A DNA stretch of 64,000 bases, taken from the NCBI GenBank assembly GCA_965229885.1, contig CBDDJX010000002.1:496001-560000 (forward strand), written 5' to 3'. The notes beneath the pieces were generated by a model that was not told the DNA's origin, made no database searches, and saw only the letters and a program-made list of their open reading frames with translations. Shown here in pieces: positions 1 through 9,134 of the stretch (the stretch's first letter is position 1; each line of letters opens with the position of its first letter). The position numbers and the translations under genes were made by a program. The DNA is from DATLLJ01 sp965229885. GTDB lineage: Bacteria > Acidobacteriota > Vicinamibacteria > Vicinamibacterales > CAVVIG01.

Positions 1-185
1 ACGGATGAACGAACGCATTCTCCGCATTGAAGATCACAAAGGCCGCACCGTCAGGAGAGGACCGGCCGGGACGACTACGGAGCCCGCCAAGAACGCGCGC
101 TCCTCCGCTCTCACACGGCGTGGTAACACCCACCAAGTGTTACCCATGTCCCCGGACTGATCTGTCACTCATGTCCCCGGCCGCT
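1..185 (+). mobile_element. Right end of an IS481-family element (cut by window edge)
   Basis: These bases repeat the last 185 bp of the complete IS481 element at 55522-56897. They hold the 3' end of its transposase (frame from base 2, stop at 158-160) and about 25 bp of terminal inverted repeat ending in CCCCGGCCGCT. The rest of the element lies outside the window. A third copy of this end is at 50053-50180. Confidence 0.9.
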
Positions 186-218
186 CAGAGGCACCCGCCC
201 CAGCGGCTTCGCGAACCC

Positions 219-935
<717 letters not shown>

Positions 936-1320
936 CTCAGAGGATATCGCCGACGAAGGACGCTGTCAGCTGGCACGCGGCCTTGATGCCTCCCTCGTTC
1001 CCGCGGCGTTTGCCGTCGCGCACCACGCTCGTCACTGCATCACCCGACCTGGCGGGGCGGCTGCTGCTAGAGCAGCTGTGCGGGGTTCAGCTGGTCCCCC
1101 AGGCGATCGGTTATCGGGGACCGATGATCACGCGGTCTGAAACGCCGAGTTCTCGCCAGAAAACGCCGATTACTGCATTAGTCGCGGCGCTTATTGATAA
1201 CCGTGATCGACAACTGGTCCGGTAGACATCTGACCGGATCGCGGTGACATGAGCTGCCTGTGCGACGCAGCGTGCCAAAGCGGCGGAAGCTGCAAGTCTT
1301 TGGGAATCGAAGGGTTGTTA
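936..1320. other. Intergenic stretch without a convincing gene
   Basis: No reading frame here has a recognisable product. The 14-mer GGCGATCGGTTATC at 1102-1115 recurs inverted at 1524-1537, so the two copies bracket the tRNA fragment at 1321. Short variants of GATCGGTTAT also occur near 1420. The stretch may be an old island flank. Confidence 0.4.
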
Positions 1321-1372
1321 TGGAGCCGGCGAGTGGACTCGAACCACCGACCTGCTGATTACGAACAAGCTG
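1321..1372 (-). pseudogene. 3' half of a tRNA-Thr(CGT) gene, including encoded CCA
   Basis: On the minus strand the sequence reads as the 3' part of a tRNA. It has an anticodon loop TTCGTAA (anticodon CGT), the 3' side of the anticodon stem (TCAGC), a variable loop, a complete T arm with loop TTCGAGT, a 3' acceptor strand CGCCGGC, discriminator T and CCA. The 5' strand of the anticodon stem is already mismatched (GCTTG instead of GCTGA). No D arm and no 5' acceptor strand GCCGGCG are found upstream. Integrases often regenerate the 3' end of a tRNA at one junction, so this is best read as an attachment-site remnant. Confidence 0.65.
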
Positions 1373-1590
1373 CTGGGTGCCCCTCGAAAACAGGCCCATA
1401 TTCGCGGATTTGCCAACGCCGATCGGTTATAGCAAGGCGGTTATATTTCGGAGCGCGTGCGCGCGTGCCAGATGCGAATTCGGGCCTGAATCGGCGAATC
1501 TGAGGCGATTCGGAGTACATGGTGATAACCGATCGCCACGCGAGAGTCCGAATTGCTCAGCGTTTCGGAGAGTCCACATCCGTCGCCCTG

Positions 1591-1610
1591 GCGGATCGGG
1601 CCCGATCCGC
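1591..1610. repeat. Perfect 20-bp palindrome
   Basis: The bases read GCGGATCGGGCCCGATCCGC, identical on both strands with no loop. It lies in a gene-free segment between the tRNA fragment and an IS end. It could be a protein-binding site or an IS scar; nothing in the context decides between them. Confidence 0.6.
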
Positions 1611-1717
1611 AACCCGATAAGCGATCGTGCCGAGACGGGTCGGCTGAGTTGTCGGATACTACGCGGCCGTGCTCATCGACTGCCATGGCGGATCATTGGC
1701 GGCAACAAGACTGGATT

Positions 1718-1750
1718 CAGCGAGAGAATGGGGAATTCGAGACGCACAGG
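1718..1750 (-). repeat. Solo terminus of the rve-type IS
   Basis: Thirty-three bases ending in GAATTCGAGACGCACAGG match the right terminus of the complete rve-type IS at 7468-8673. No transposase of that IS is attached. It abuts the C-terminal end of the neighbouring IS110 remnant and truncates it. Confidence 0.8.
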
Positions 1751-2835
1751 TTGGAGCGCCGCCCAGAGGAAACCGACCAACTCACGCGCGATGGCGACGA
1801 CGATCTTGGGCGCGGGCTTGTGCTGGTCGGCGAGGCGCCGGAAGCGGCGACACAAGCGCTGCTGCGCCTTGTCCGCAATCGCAATCACGCGCGTGGGTTG
1901 TCCGGTGCGGCGTCGGGTGAGCGCGATGCCGATGCCGGGTCGGCGTCGATAATGCCACGCCGTCTCGACCAGCAGCCGGCGGACCAGCGCATTCCCGGCC
2001 CGCGCGATCCGGCCGCGTCGATATTTCTCGCCCGTGGAATCCTCCCCGGGCACAAGGCCGAGATACGCCATCAGCGCGCGGGGCGCATGGGACCGGCGAA
2101 AATCATGCAGCTCGGCCAGGATCAGGATCGCCGTCAAGGTGTCGATGCCCCGGAAGCACCGTAGCCAGCCGACCGGCTCGCGATACGGCTCCGTCTGCGC
2201 GATGTCCGTCAGCTGGGCATCGAGCTCGACGAGCCGCGCCTCCACCTGCATCGATCGCCAACAGATAGTCGTGGACGACGACGCGCTCGGCCGCGTGCGT
2301 CCACGCCAGGCGGTCCACCCACTGCCGATGTGCCCGGCTCCAGTTACGCCCGTGGTAATGCAGCCCGCGGCGCAAGAGTAACTTGCCGAGGCGATGCCGA
2401 CAGCGCTGTAGATCCTCCCGGGCATCATCGCGCACTCGACACAGATCGCGGCCCGCTTCCTCCTCGAGCGTGGGCGGCCGGACCTCCGTCAGTAACCCCG
2501 CGCGCAGCAGCTCAGCGAGCTTGCGCGCGTCACGGCGATTGGTCTTGATCCGCTCGCCCGGCTTCCGCGGAATGAGCGCCGGCGCGATGACCTGACAGCG
2601 CACTCGCGGAGTCGTAACCTGGCGTTGCAACGCGTAGCCGCCCGGCCCGGCTTCGTAACACATCTGCACCGGACCCGGCGCCTCGCGCTCGAGCTTGCGG
2701 ACCAACCGCCGGACGGCGTTCGGCTCGTTCGCCACTTGCCACGTCACCGGTGTCGTCTGGTCGCCGACCAGCATCGCGATAAAGAGATCCTTACTTGTGC
2801 GCGTCGATGCCCACGCACGTGATACCGTTTTCCAT
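1751..2835 (-). pseudogene. IS110-family transposase remnant
   Basis: The ATG at 2833-2835 opens with 'MENGITCVGIDAHK', the usual IS110 N-terminus carrying the first catalytic Asp of the RuvC-like DEDD domain. A one-base insertion follows at once, near 2792. The main part (2774 down to about 2260) carries the IKTNRRDARKLAELLR region, and a second frameshift near 2260 precedes the transposase_20 domain (CFRGIDTLTAILILAEL, then LMAYLGLVPGEDSTG). The C-terminus runs into the foreign IS end at 1750. Two frameshifts and a truncated tail make it non-functional. Confidence 0.85.
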
Positions 2836-3025
2836 AACCGGCTCCTTTCGTCTGCGGCTCTGGCGCCGCGAGGTGTTAACCCGCGATCACGGTGGCACAG
2901 ACCACCTTGTCGAGTGCAACCGCACTACGACGTTACGATAGCGAGCCGGTCATTCCATATTGTCTACGCCGTGTACCAGGAGGAATCCGCTTCGCCCTCC
3001 CGTTCCGCGCATATAATCCAACCAC

Positions 3026-3130
3026 TTGGCCCTCACTCCCGGCACGCGCCTCGGCCCGTACGAAATTGCCGCCCAGATCGGTGTGGGCGGCACGAGATGT
3101 TCTGAATTCCGATCAAGGGGGGACGAATGA
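3026..3130 (+). pseudogene. Leader stump of a Pkn-type Ser/Thr protein kinase
   Basis: Starting at TTG 3026 the frame reads LALTPGTRLGPYEIAAQIG then VGGT. This is the stereotyped N-terminus of acidobacterial Pkn2-type kinases, up to the glycine-rich ATP loop. After about 23 codons the match stops and the frame closes at 3128-3130, overlapping the ATG of the next gene. The kinase body is absent. A TATAAT hexamer lies just upstream (3012-3017) and may be a relic of its promoter. The identification rests on a short but distinctive match. Confidence 0.6.
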
Positions 3131-3654
3131 AATCTACTTGGCGTTGGGCGTTGGCCATGGTTGTCGGCACGCTCATGATCGGCACAGTAACTCCAAGCGA
3201 GGCCCAGCAGACCGTTCGGCCGCCCCAGCAGGTAGTCTCTGCAAATCCCTTCGGCTTGCTGCTGGAATTTTTCAATACTGAGTACGAGCGCAGGGTGTCA
3301 GACTCCACGACCGCCGGTATTGGTGGCTCGTTCCGCGGCGATGACTATGTCAATGCCGATCTGTTTTACCGATTTTACCCGTCGGGGACGCCCCTTGAAG
3401 GATTTGCGTTCGGGGTCAAGGCCGGGATCACCAGGGTCGCCGAGCCGTGTTCCTTTTCCTGCGTAGGTCGTGACAGGGGGTCATTCTTCGGATTCGGAAT
3501 CGACACCAACTATAGCTGGCTCCTGGGAAAGAACGACAAGTTCTACATCGGCGTTGGTTTTGGTCTCAAGCGGCTGTTCGGGAAGGGTGACGAGGAGTTT
3601 GGTCTGGAATATATCCCTACGATTCGCATCATCAGCGTCGGAGTCGCATTCTAG
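3127..3654 (+). CDS. Small secreted outer-membrane beta-barrel-like protein
   Basis: The 175-residue protein begins with a signal peptide (MKSTWRWALAMVVGTLMIG, likely cleaved near SEA-QQ at about residue 26). The remainder is rich in alternating hydrophobic/aromatic strands (FGVKAGITRV, FYIGVGFGLKRLF) and ends in a hydrophobic residue (GVAF), as expected of a small beta-barrel in the outer membrane. It resembles DUF3575-type barrels, but I cannot fix the family. Two Cys (CSFSC) may form a disulphide. An AAGGGGGG run 5-10 bases upstream of the ATG serves as ribosome-binding site. Its start codon sits inside the kinase leader stump, so its original promoter may be lost. Confidence 0.7.
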   Translation: MKSTWRWALAMVVGTLMIGTVTPSEAQQTVRPPQQVVSANPFGLLLEFFNTEYERRVSDSTTAGIGGSFRGDDYVNADLFYRFYPSGTPLEGFAFGVKAGITRVAEPCSFSCVGRDRGSFFGFGIDTNYSWLLGKNDKFYIGVGFGLKRLFGKGDEEFGLEYIPTIRIISVGVAF

Positions 3655-4025
3655 ACGGGAGTCGCTCGTTCAAGGCAGCCCTGGTTCGAGGAACTGCGGC
3701 GGCTGGTGCCGACGAACTGAGCTGGCCGAGGCGCCTGGGAGGGTTGGGGTGCAGATCGGGCCGGCGGCTGATCGCCGGCACCCGACAGTGGACTATCTGA
3801 CGAAACTGTTCTGACTGAATGCCTCGGCCCACCACCCGGCAGTGTACCAAGCGTAGAACCAGGCAGCCCAAAAGCCGATCAGCCGAGGTCGAACGTGCCG
3901 CGATCGCACATCGACCTGACGTTCGTAGTCAACCCGTCCACGAAACTGGCTCAAGTCCACAGCCTGCTCAGGGCATTCATGAGATGACTACTGAATCTTC
4001 CTCGTGACGTGTATGCCATGGCTGT
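3655..4025. other. Gene-free interval
   Basis: I see no coding frame with a recognisable product and no strong hairpin between the outer-membrane gene and the IS fragment that starts at about 4026. Confidence 0.4.
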
Positions 4026-4446
4026 ACGTCTCGAATTCGTTGTCAGGCCGCCACCGGGAGCTGGACCAGGTCCCGGCAGTGGGAGATCCAACGCACATTA
4101 TTGAGTTCGGCCCGGGCCATTGTGTGCCCGCTGGCGAAGGTCAACGGCGTGTGGCCCTCCAACGACGCGTGGCTGCGTGCCGCGTTGTAGTAGGCCTGGA
4201 AGTCGGCGAGCTTCCGTTCAAGATCACGGGCATTCCAGAACAGCACATGGTCGAGAAATTCTCGCCGCGTCGTCCCGATCAGGCGCTCCACGAAGGGGTG
4301 TGACCGGGGCACATGAGGCACGGTCTTGATTTCGTCGATCTCCAGAATCCGAAGGTTCGCGGTCCAACGGTGCGCCTCGAACAGCGGATCATGATCGGTA
4401 CTGAGATGTCGCGGTGCGCTCCGACCATGAATGGCGGCGTTGAACA
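4026..4446 (-). pseudogene. 3' fragment of the rve-type IS transposase
   Basis: The block is almost identical to 7472-7890. It contains the terminus (CGTCTCGAATTC at 4027) and the last 130 or so codons of the integrase-core transposase, including the third catalytic Glu region (HPFVERLIGTTRREF). The match ends abruptly at 4446, where an IS6 element begins, so the IS6 insertion probably truncated it. Confidence 0.85.
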
Positions 4447-5234
4447 GGCACTGTCAACTTAACGACTCGGGCCAGATCGAGGCGCGGGTTGACGAGAGAT
4501 CAGCCTGCTGTCACCGCGGTCCAGATTGTGAAAGCTCGCGCCCGCAACATTCGGCGATGGACCGCTCTTGGGTGGTGCCGCCCCACGCGAAACAGATTCA
4601 GAATGACGCCGTGCACGTGCAAGAAACGCTGAGCGTGGCCACGTGACTTGAAGCCTCGCATCTGGCGCTCCCGTTGTCGTGTGGGTTGGTGCGATGCTTC
4701 GACACGATTGTTGGCGTATCGGTTCGTATCGTGGGTGACCGCCGGCATGATGTCCCGATGCGCCGCACGATAGCTTCCCAGCTTGTCAGTCACGAGACGC
4801 CACGGTTTCTGTCGCTGACTCTTGAGGAGTTTCCGAAAGAATCGGCACGCCGCACGCGCGTCCCGGCTGGGTTGCACGAGGATATCGCTTAGGTCACCAT
4901 CTTGATCCACCGCGCGCCACAGATACTGGCGCTCGCCATGGATCCTCACGAACACTTCGTCCAGGAACCAGGTATCTCCGAGTCGACCTTGACGTCGCTT
5001 CAACCGCCGAGCGTAGTCGGGGCCGAACTTTCTGCACCACTGCCGAACGGTTTCGTGCGACACGATAATGCCTCGTTCGGCCAGGAGGTCCTCGACATCT
5101 CAGAAGCTCAAGCAGTATCTGTGGTAGACCCGCACGGCGTGGCTGATGATGTCAGGCGGAAAGCGATGCCTCAGGTAGCGGGATCGGCGAGTTGTCATTC
5201 CACCATTGTCCTGGGCGGAGAGTTAACCTGACAA
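4447..5234 (-). mobile_element. IS6-family element with inactivated transposase
   Basis: The ends resemble those of the intact IS6 copy at 6634-7435: GGCACTGTCAACTT at 4447 and a related inverted end, TTAACCTGACAA, up to about 5234. The left end cuts an rve-type IS and the right end cuts an IS5 transposase gene. Confidence 0.75.
4500..5198 (-). pseudogene. IS6-family transposase with in-frame stop
   Basis: Read from the ATG at 5198 the product would be 232 residues, collinear with the intact copy at 6674-7375. Codon 34 or so is TGA where the family has Arg (YCLSF-stop-DVEDLLAERG), consistent with a CGA to TGA change. After it, 187 codons remain open with the DDE catalytic core (TWFLDEVFV, LVTDKLGSYRAAHR, and RQRERQMRGFKS). 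Restart at ATG 5063 would lack the helix-turn-helix. Confidence 0.85.
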
Positions 5235-5610
5235 AGCCGGTCGGGCGCCTCGAGCTCGACATCCATCAACGAGAGGACCGACCGCACAAAGCCCTCCGCT
5301 TGGCGCAAGGGGAGACGGAAGACAAGCCGGAGCGTCAACGCGGTCGTGATCGCGAGATCCGAGAATCGCTTCTGCCCGCCGGGCTGACCGGACGGCGACG
5401 GTCGCCACGCGTCCCTCGCGTCAGCCGATAGCCACAGCGTCACGTCGCCTCGCTGCACGAGCGCCCGCTCGTACGCCCGCCAGTTCGTGACACGATATTT
5501 CGTCTTGTACGTCGGATGCACCCTCGACTTCATGGCGAGATCGTGCGCCACGGGCCATCACAACACGAGCGAGTCGACGGTCGCCTACCAGAGCCAGGCA
5601 GAGGAGTCGT
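5235..5610 (-). pseudogene. 5' fragment of an IS5-family transposase
   Basis: The first 105 or so codons (start ATG 5551) match the complete IS5 transposase at 60008-60970 up to 'DVELEAPD'. The frame then runs into the IS6 right end. The IS5 terminal repeat GTGCACCAACGCC is at about 5603-5616. All catalytic residues are missing. Confidence 0.85.
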
Positions 5611-5614
5611 GCAC

Positions 5615-5730
5615 CAACGCCTGAATCGGATGACCGATCTTGGCAGGCCAGACTCGTACGCGATCGGTCGGTGAGGGAGGCTGTGTGCGACATCCCTCGG
5701 CCCAGTTCCCATTCATGCACCAACGCCTCG
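5615..5730 (+). pseudogene. 3' tip of a second IS5 copy
   Basis: The plus-strand frame 5615-5676 reads LNRMTDLGRPDSYAIGR and stops. This is the conserved C-terminus of the IS5 transposases in this window. It is followed by an IS5 terminal repeat (ATGCACCAACGCCTC, 5713-5727). The copy lies back to back with the preceding IS5 fragment. Confidence 0.7.
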
Positions 5731-5731
5731 G

Positions 5732-5809
5732 GGCGGGTTCGGGCGCCTCTTCGTAGGTGAGCGACTCCGGTCCGCCGAACTGATGGACGCGAATCGCTTT
5801 CATCGTCAC
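5732..5809 (-). pseudogene. N-terminal stump of a zinc-type alcohol dehydrogenase / quinone oxidoreductase
   Basis: From the ATG at 5803 the frame reads MKAIRVHQFGGPESLTYEEA then PEPAP. This is the stereotyped start of NADPH:quinone reductases of the MDR superfamily. After 25 codons it meets an IS5 terminus and the catalytic and Rossmann domains are gone. An alternative start, GTG 5809, overlaps the stop of the slipin gene (GTGA), so this gene was once the second cistron of a slipin-oxidoreductase operon. Confidence 0.75.
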
Positions 5810-6573
5810 GTTTTCGGCGGCAAGGCAGGCGCCGCCTGCAGCAGGTGCAGCATCTCAATCGGCAGCGGAAAGATGATAGTGGAGTTCTTATCCGACGCGA
5901 TCTCGGTCAGCGTCTGCAGATAGCGCAGCGTGATGGCGATCGGCTGCTCGGCGATGACGCCGGCGGCCTGCGCCAGCTTAGCGGACGCCTCCAGCTCGCC
6001 GGCCGCATGGATGATCTTGGCGCGCTTCTCGCGCTCCGCCTCGGCCTGCCGAGCCATCGCGCGCTGCATGTCGGCGGGCAAGTCGACGTGCTTGACCTCG
6101 ACGGCCGACACCTTGATGCCCCAGGGCTCGGTATGCTGATCGAGGATCTTCTGGAGTTGCTGATTGAGGCGCTCGCGCTGCGAGAGCAGGTCGTCGAGCT
6201 CCACTTGGCCGAGGACGCTCCGCAGCGTCGTCTGCGCGAGCTGCGACGTGGCGTAGCTGTAGTTCTCGACGTCCACGATGGCCTTGAGGGGGTTTATGAC
6301 CCGGTAGTACAGGACCGCGTTGACCTTGACCGACACGTTGTCTCGCGTGATGACGTCCTGCTGCGGGACGTCGAACACGACCGTGCGCAGGCCGACGCGC
6401 ACGATACGATCGATGGGCGCGAACACGAGGATGATGCCGGGGCCCTTCGGATTCGGCAGCAGCTTGCCCAGCCGGAAGATTACGCCGCGCTCGTACTCGG
6501 TCAGGATGTTGATCGAGCTGACGAGGTAGAGCACGACGACGACGGTCAGAATCAGGACGGATGATATCTCCAT
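5806..6573 (-). CDS. SPFH/band-7 family membrane protein (slipin)
   Basis: The product is 255 residues, normal for bacterial slipins (stomatin homologues). Residues 4-22 form one N-terminal membrane anchor. The SPFH/band-7 domain follows (ILTEYERGVIFRLGKLLPNP, then GLRTVVFDVPQQDVITRDNV, and the conserved YYRV-P-KA segment). A charged coiled-coil of Ala/Glu repeats spans about 175-205 (RQAEAEREKRAKII). Such proteins oligomerise on the cytoplasmic membrane and organise membrane microdomains or control partner proteases. No NfeD partner lies next to it here; the downstream cistron was an oxidoreductase, now truncated. The gene is intact. Confidence 0.9.
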   Translation of the reverse strand: MEISSVLILTVVVVLYLVSSINILTEYERGVIFRLGKLLPNPKGPGIILVFAPIDRIVRVGLRTVVFDVPQQDVITRDNVSVKVNAVLYYRVINPLKAIVDVENYSYATSQLAQTTLRSVLGQVELDDLLSQRERLNQQLQKILDQHTEPWGIKVSAVEVKHVDLPADMQRAMARQAEAEREKRAKIIHAAGELEASAKLAQAAGVIAEQPIAITLRYLQTLTEIASDKNSTIIFPLPIEMLHLLQAAPALPPKT

Positions 6574-6633
6574 ACGGCAAGCCTACTCCATGCGGACAGT
6601 CAATATCAGTCCATCGACACGCAGCACGCGCAC

Positions 6634-7435
6634 GGGTATTGTCAGGTTGAGGCGCCGACTGGCAGAGTAGCCGGTGATGAGACAGCCCCCGAGTTACCGC
6701 GGCTATCGGTTTTCCCCAGAGATTATCAGCCACGCGGTCTGGCTCTACCACCGCTTTTGTCTCAGCTTCCGCGAGACGGAAGATCTCCTCGCCCAGCGGG
6801 GCATCGTCGTGTCCTCCGAGACCATTCGGCAATGGTGTCGCACGTCCGGGCCGGCGTATGCGCGCACCCTGCGTCACCGGCAAGGACGCCTCGGCGACAC
6901 GTGGTACTTGGACGAACTGTTCGTCACCATTCGGGGGCGCCAGCAGTATCTCTGGCGCGCGGGCGATCACGACGGCGATGTCCTCGACATCCTCGTGCAA
7001 CCCCGGCGTGATCGCAACGCCGCCGAGCGCTTCTTCCGGAAGTTGTTGAAAGGGCAAGGCCGTACGCCCCGCCGGCTGATCACGGACCAGCTGCGGAGCT
7101 ACACGGCGGCCCACCGGCGGGTGATGCCGTCGGTGGTGCATAGCACGACGCAGTACGAGAACGATCGGGCCGAGATCTCGCATCAACCCACGCGCCAACG
7201 GGAGCGCCAGATGCGCCGATTCAAATCGGCCGGACAGGCGCAACGCTTCGTGTCCGTGCATGGCCTCGTGCGGAATCTCTTTCGCGTGGGGCGGCATCTG
7301 CTCCGGGCGACGCATCATCGGCTCTTGAGAACCCGGGCCTTCCTTACCTGGAACGACGCGACCGGCATCTGCTGAACCTGGTGGGAACTCGGCCTCGAGG
7401 GACCGGGCTCGGTCCGCGTCAAGTTGACAGTGCCC
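6634..7435 (+). mobile_element. Complete IS6-family element
   Basis: The terminal inverted repeats are GGGTATTGTCAGGTTGA (6634-6650) and, inverted, TCAAGTTGACAGTGCCC (7419-7435). One intact transposase lies between them. These ends also match solo repeats at 17713, 19485 and 19798. Confidence 0.8.
6674..7375 (+). CDS. IS6-family transposase
   Basis: At 233 residues this is full length for the IS6/IS26 group. An N-terminal helix-turn-helix (about 15-60; YHRFCLSFRETEDLLAQRGI) precedes the DDE catalytic core. The first Asp is in TWYLDELFV, the second in LITDQLRSYTAAHR, and the Glu lies in the NDRAEISHQPTRQRERQ segment. IS6 enzymes transpose replicatively through cointegrates and can mobilise segments between two copies. 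This is the only IS6 transposase in the window without a lesion. It could therefore act in trans on the damaged relatives at 4447 and 19485. Confidence 0.9.
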   Translation: MMRQPPSYRGYRFSPEIISHAVWLYHRFCLSFRETEDLLAQRGIVVSSETIRQWCRTSGPAYARTLRHRQGRLGDTWYLDELFVTIRGRQQYLWRAGDHDGDVLDILVQPRRDRNAAERFFRKLLKGQGRTPRRLITDQLRSYTAAHRRVMPSVVHSTTQYENDRAEISHQPTRQRERQMRRFKSAGQAQRFVSVHGLVRNLFRVGRHLLRATHHRLLRTRAFLTWNDATGIC

Positions 7436-7467
7436 ACATTCGGATTACTTGACCCTACGGCCACGAC

Positions 7468-8673
7468 CCTGTGCGTCTCGAATTCGTTGTCAGGCCGCCA
7501 CCGGGAGCTGGACCAGGTCCCGGCAGTGGGAGATCCAACGCACATTATTGAGTTCGGCCCGGGCCATTGTGTGCCCGCTGGCGAAGGTCAACGGCGTGTG
7601 GCCCTCCAACGACGCGTGGCTGCGTGCCGCGTTGTAGTAGGCCTGGAAGTCGGCGAGCTTCCGTTCAAGATCACGGGCATTCCAGAACAGCACATGGTCG
7701 AGAAATTCTCGCCGCGTCGTCCCGATCAGGCGCTCCACGAAGGGGTGTGACCGGGGCACATGAGGCACGGTCTTGATTTCGTCGATCTCCAGAATCCGAA
7801 GGTTCGCGGTCCAACGGTGCGCCTCGAACAGCGGATCATGATCGGTGCTGAGATGTCGCGGTGCGCCCCGACCATGAATGGCGGCGTTGAACATGCGGCA
7901 GAGGTCGGCGCCATTGACCGCTTCGCGATGCACGCCGACTCCGACGAGGCGACGCGTGAATTGTTCCATGACCACAATTACCCAGTAGCTCCGGAGCACG
8001 ATGGACTCGCATCGAAAGAGGTCGACGCTCCAGAGGCTGTCTGTCGCGTGCCCGATGAAGGACAACCACGAGGGCCCGGTTCCCCCCGGGGCGGGGCGAG
8101 AGTGCTTCGACAGCACGCGGTACACGACGTTCTTGTCGATGGCGACCCCGAACGTCAGCGAGATGATGCGCGCAATCCGTGGACGGCCGAACCGAGGATT
8201 GCGCCTCTTGAGCTCGACGATGGCCTGGATGAGCGCCTCGCTCGGCCCCTTCGGTCCGGGTTTTCTCGGTCGTGGGCTCGCGGAGAATAATCGGCGATAC
8301 TTGCGACGCACCAACGCCTGATGAAACCTCAGGAGCGTGGCGGGGCGCACGCCGATGGCGACCTTTCGGATTCGCCCTGGACTGAGGAAGAGTGATCCGA
8401 ATCCGCACAGCAGCCGGTCACTCACCGTCAGGTTCGGCGCCCGCTGGCGAGGACGGCGCAGGACGATCAGCTGCTGCTTGAGCAAGAGATTCTCCGCGAT
8501 CACCGCTCGCACGCCACCGGGGCCACAGAGCTTCGCGGTCGTAACGGCCAGGTGCAGCAGGGTGAGCAGGAAGTCCTTCATGTGCGAGACAGCGTAGGTC
8601 GGCCATCAGGCGCCACGCAACATTGCCTCAGCCCCGGATTCAGCGAGAGAATGGGGAATTCGAGACGCACAGG
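7468..8673 (-). mobile_element. Complete rve-type insertion sequence (copy 1)
   Basis: The element is bounded by perfect 18-bp inverted repeats, CCTGTGCGTCTCGAATTC (7468-7485) and GAATTCGAGACGCACAGG (8656-8673). One transposase gene fills it. A second copy is at 47945-49148, and solo ends occur at 1718, 4027, 15769, 54803 and 61241. It interrupts the VWFA-related gene at 8674. Confidence 0.85.
7490..8581 (-). CDS. Integrase-core (rve) transposase
   Basis: The 363-residue protein has an N-terminal basic, Leu-rich region (ENLLLKQQLIVLRRPRQRAP). A winged-helix-like part follows (about 115-165; NPRFGRPRIARIISLTFGV), then an rve integrase core. The core acidic residues lie in SLWSVDLFRCES (Asp), LSTDHDPLFEAHRW (Asp) and HPFVERLIGTTRREF (Glu). 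This places it near the IS3/IS481 transposases. It is intact and about 85 percent alike by eye to the copy at 48036-49127. I cannot fix a formal IS family, because I see no orfA and no frameshift arrangement. Confidence 0.85.
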   Translation of the reverse strand: MKDFLLTLLHLAVTTAKLCGPGGVRAVIAENLLLKQQLIVLRRPRQRAPNLTVSDRLLCGFGSLFLSPGRIRKVAIGVRPATLLRFHQALVRRKYRRLFSASPRPRKPGPKGPSEALIQAIVELKRRNPRFGRPRIARIISLTFGVAIDKNVVYRVLSKHSRPAPGGTGPSWLSFIGHATDSLWSVDLFRCESIVLRSYWVIVVMEQFTRRLVGVGVHREAVNGADLCRMFNAAIHGRGAPRHLSTDHDPLFEAHRWTANLRILEIDEIKTVPHVPRSHPFVERLIGTTRREFLDHVLFWNARDLERKLADFQAYYNAARSHASLEGHTPLTFASGHTMARAELNNVRWISHCRDLVQLPVAA

Positions 8674-8915
8674 CCGTCGCGGTCCGCGATCTCGCGAACC
8701 TCACCCAAATCTATCAGGACATCGGGGCCGAGCTTCTCCACCTCTATCGACTGGCGTACGTGCCGTCGACACCGGTGCGCGACGGGAGCTGGCGATCGGT
8801 TTCAGTCCGCGTGCCGACGAAGGATCTTGTGCTTCGGACACGCTCGGGCTATTACGCTCCGCGAGCGCCGTCGAACCTCCTGCAGAACCCGGGGCGGCTT
8901 CTTGGTGGCGGTTGA
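8673..8915 (+). pseudogene. C-terminal fragment of a VWFA-related (acidobacterial) protein
   Basis: The frame reads AVAVRDLANLTQIYQDIGAE, then LLHLYRLAYVP, a short DGSWRSVSVRV strand, and ends LRTRSGYYAPRAPSN. The 'IAxELRxxYxLxYxP...VRTRxGYYAP' pattern is the C-terminal end of VWFA-related proteins common in Acidobacteriota. The 5' boundary is exactly the IS right terminus at 8673, so the N-terminal von Willebrand domain has been lost. Confidence 0.75.
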
Positions 8916-9134
8916 CCCAGCCAGCGACGGGTAAGCAGGAGGAATTGCAGCGCATTCAGGCATGACCTGAGGCTGCTTGGGAACCGCGGCCAACACCGGC
9001 CGTGCCACAGCGATTCGCGCCCTCGACCGCTTTGTCGCACCATGCGGGGACCAGCGATTCAAGGCATCGCGATGAACACATCACCCATCAACGAAACGGA
9101 AATCGGGTGCTGGATCTCAGTTTTAGGCACCCTG

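Noticed and set aside
5978..7318. 446-codon minus-strand frame spanning the slipin gene and an IS6 element
   Set aside because: It runs antisense through the IS6 transposase and out of frame through slipin. Both true genes are clear in other frames.
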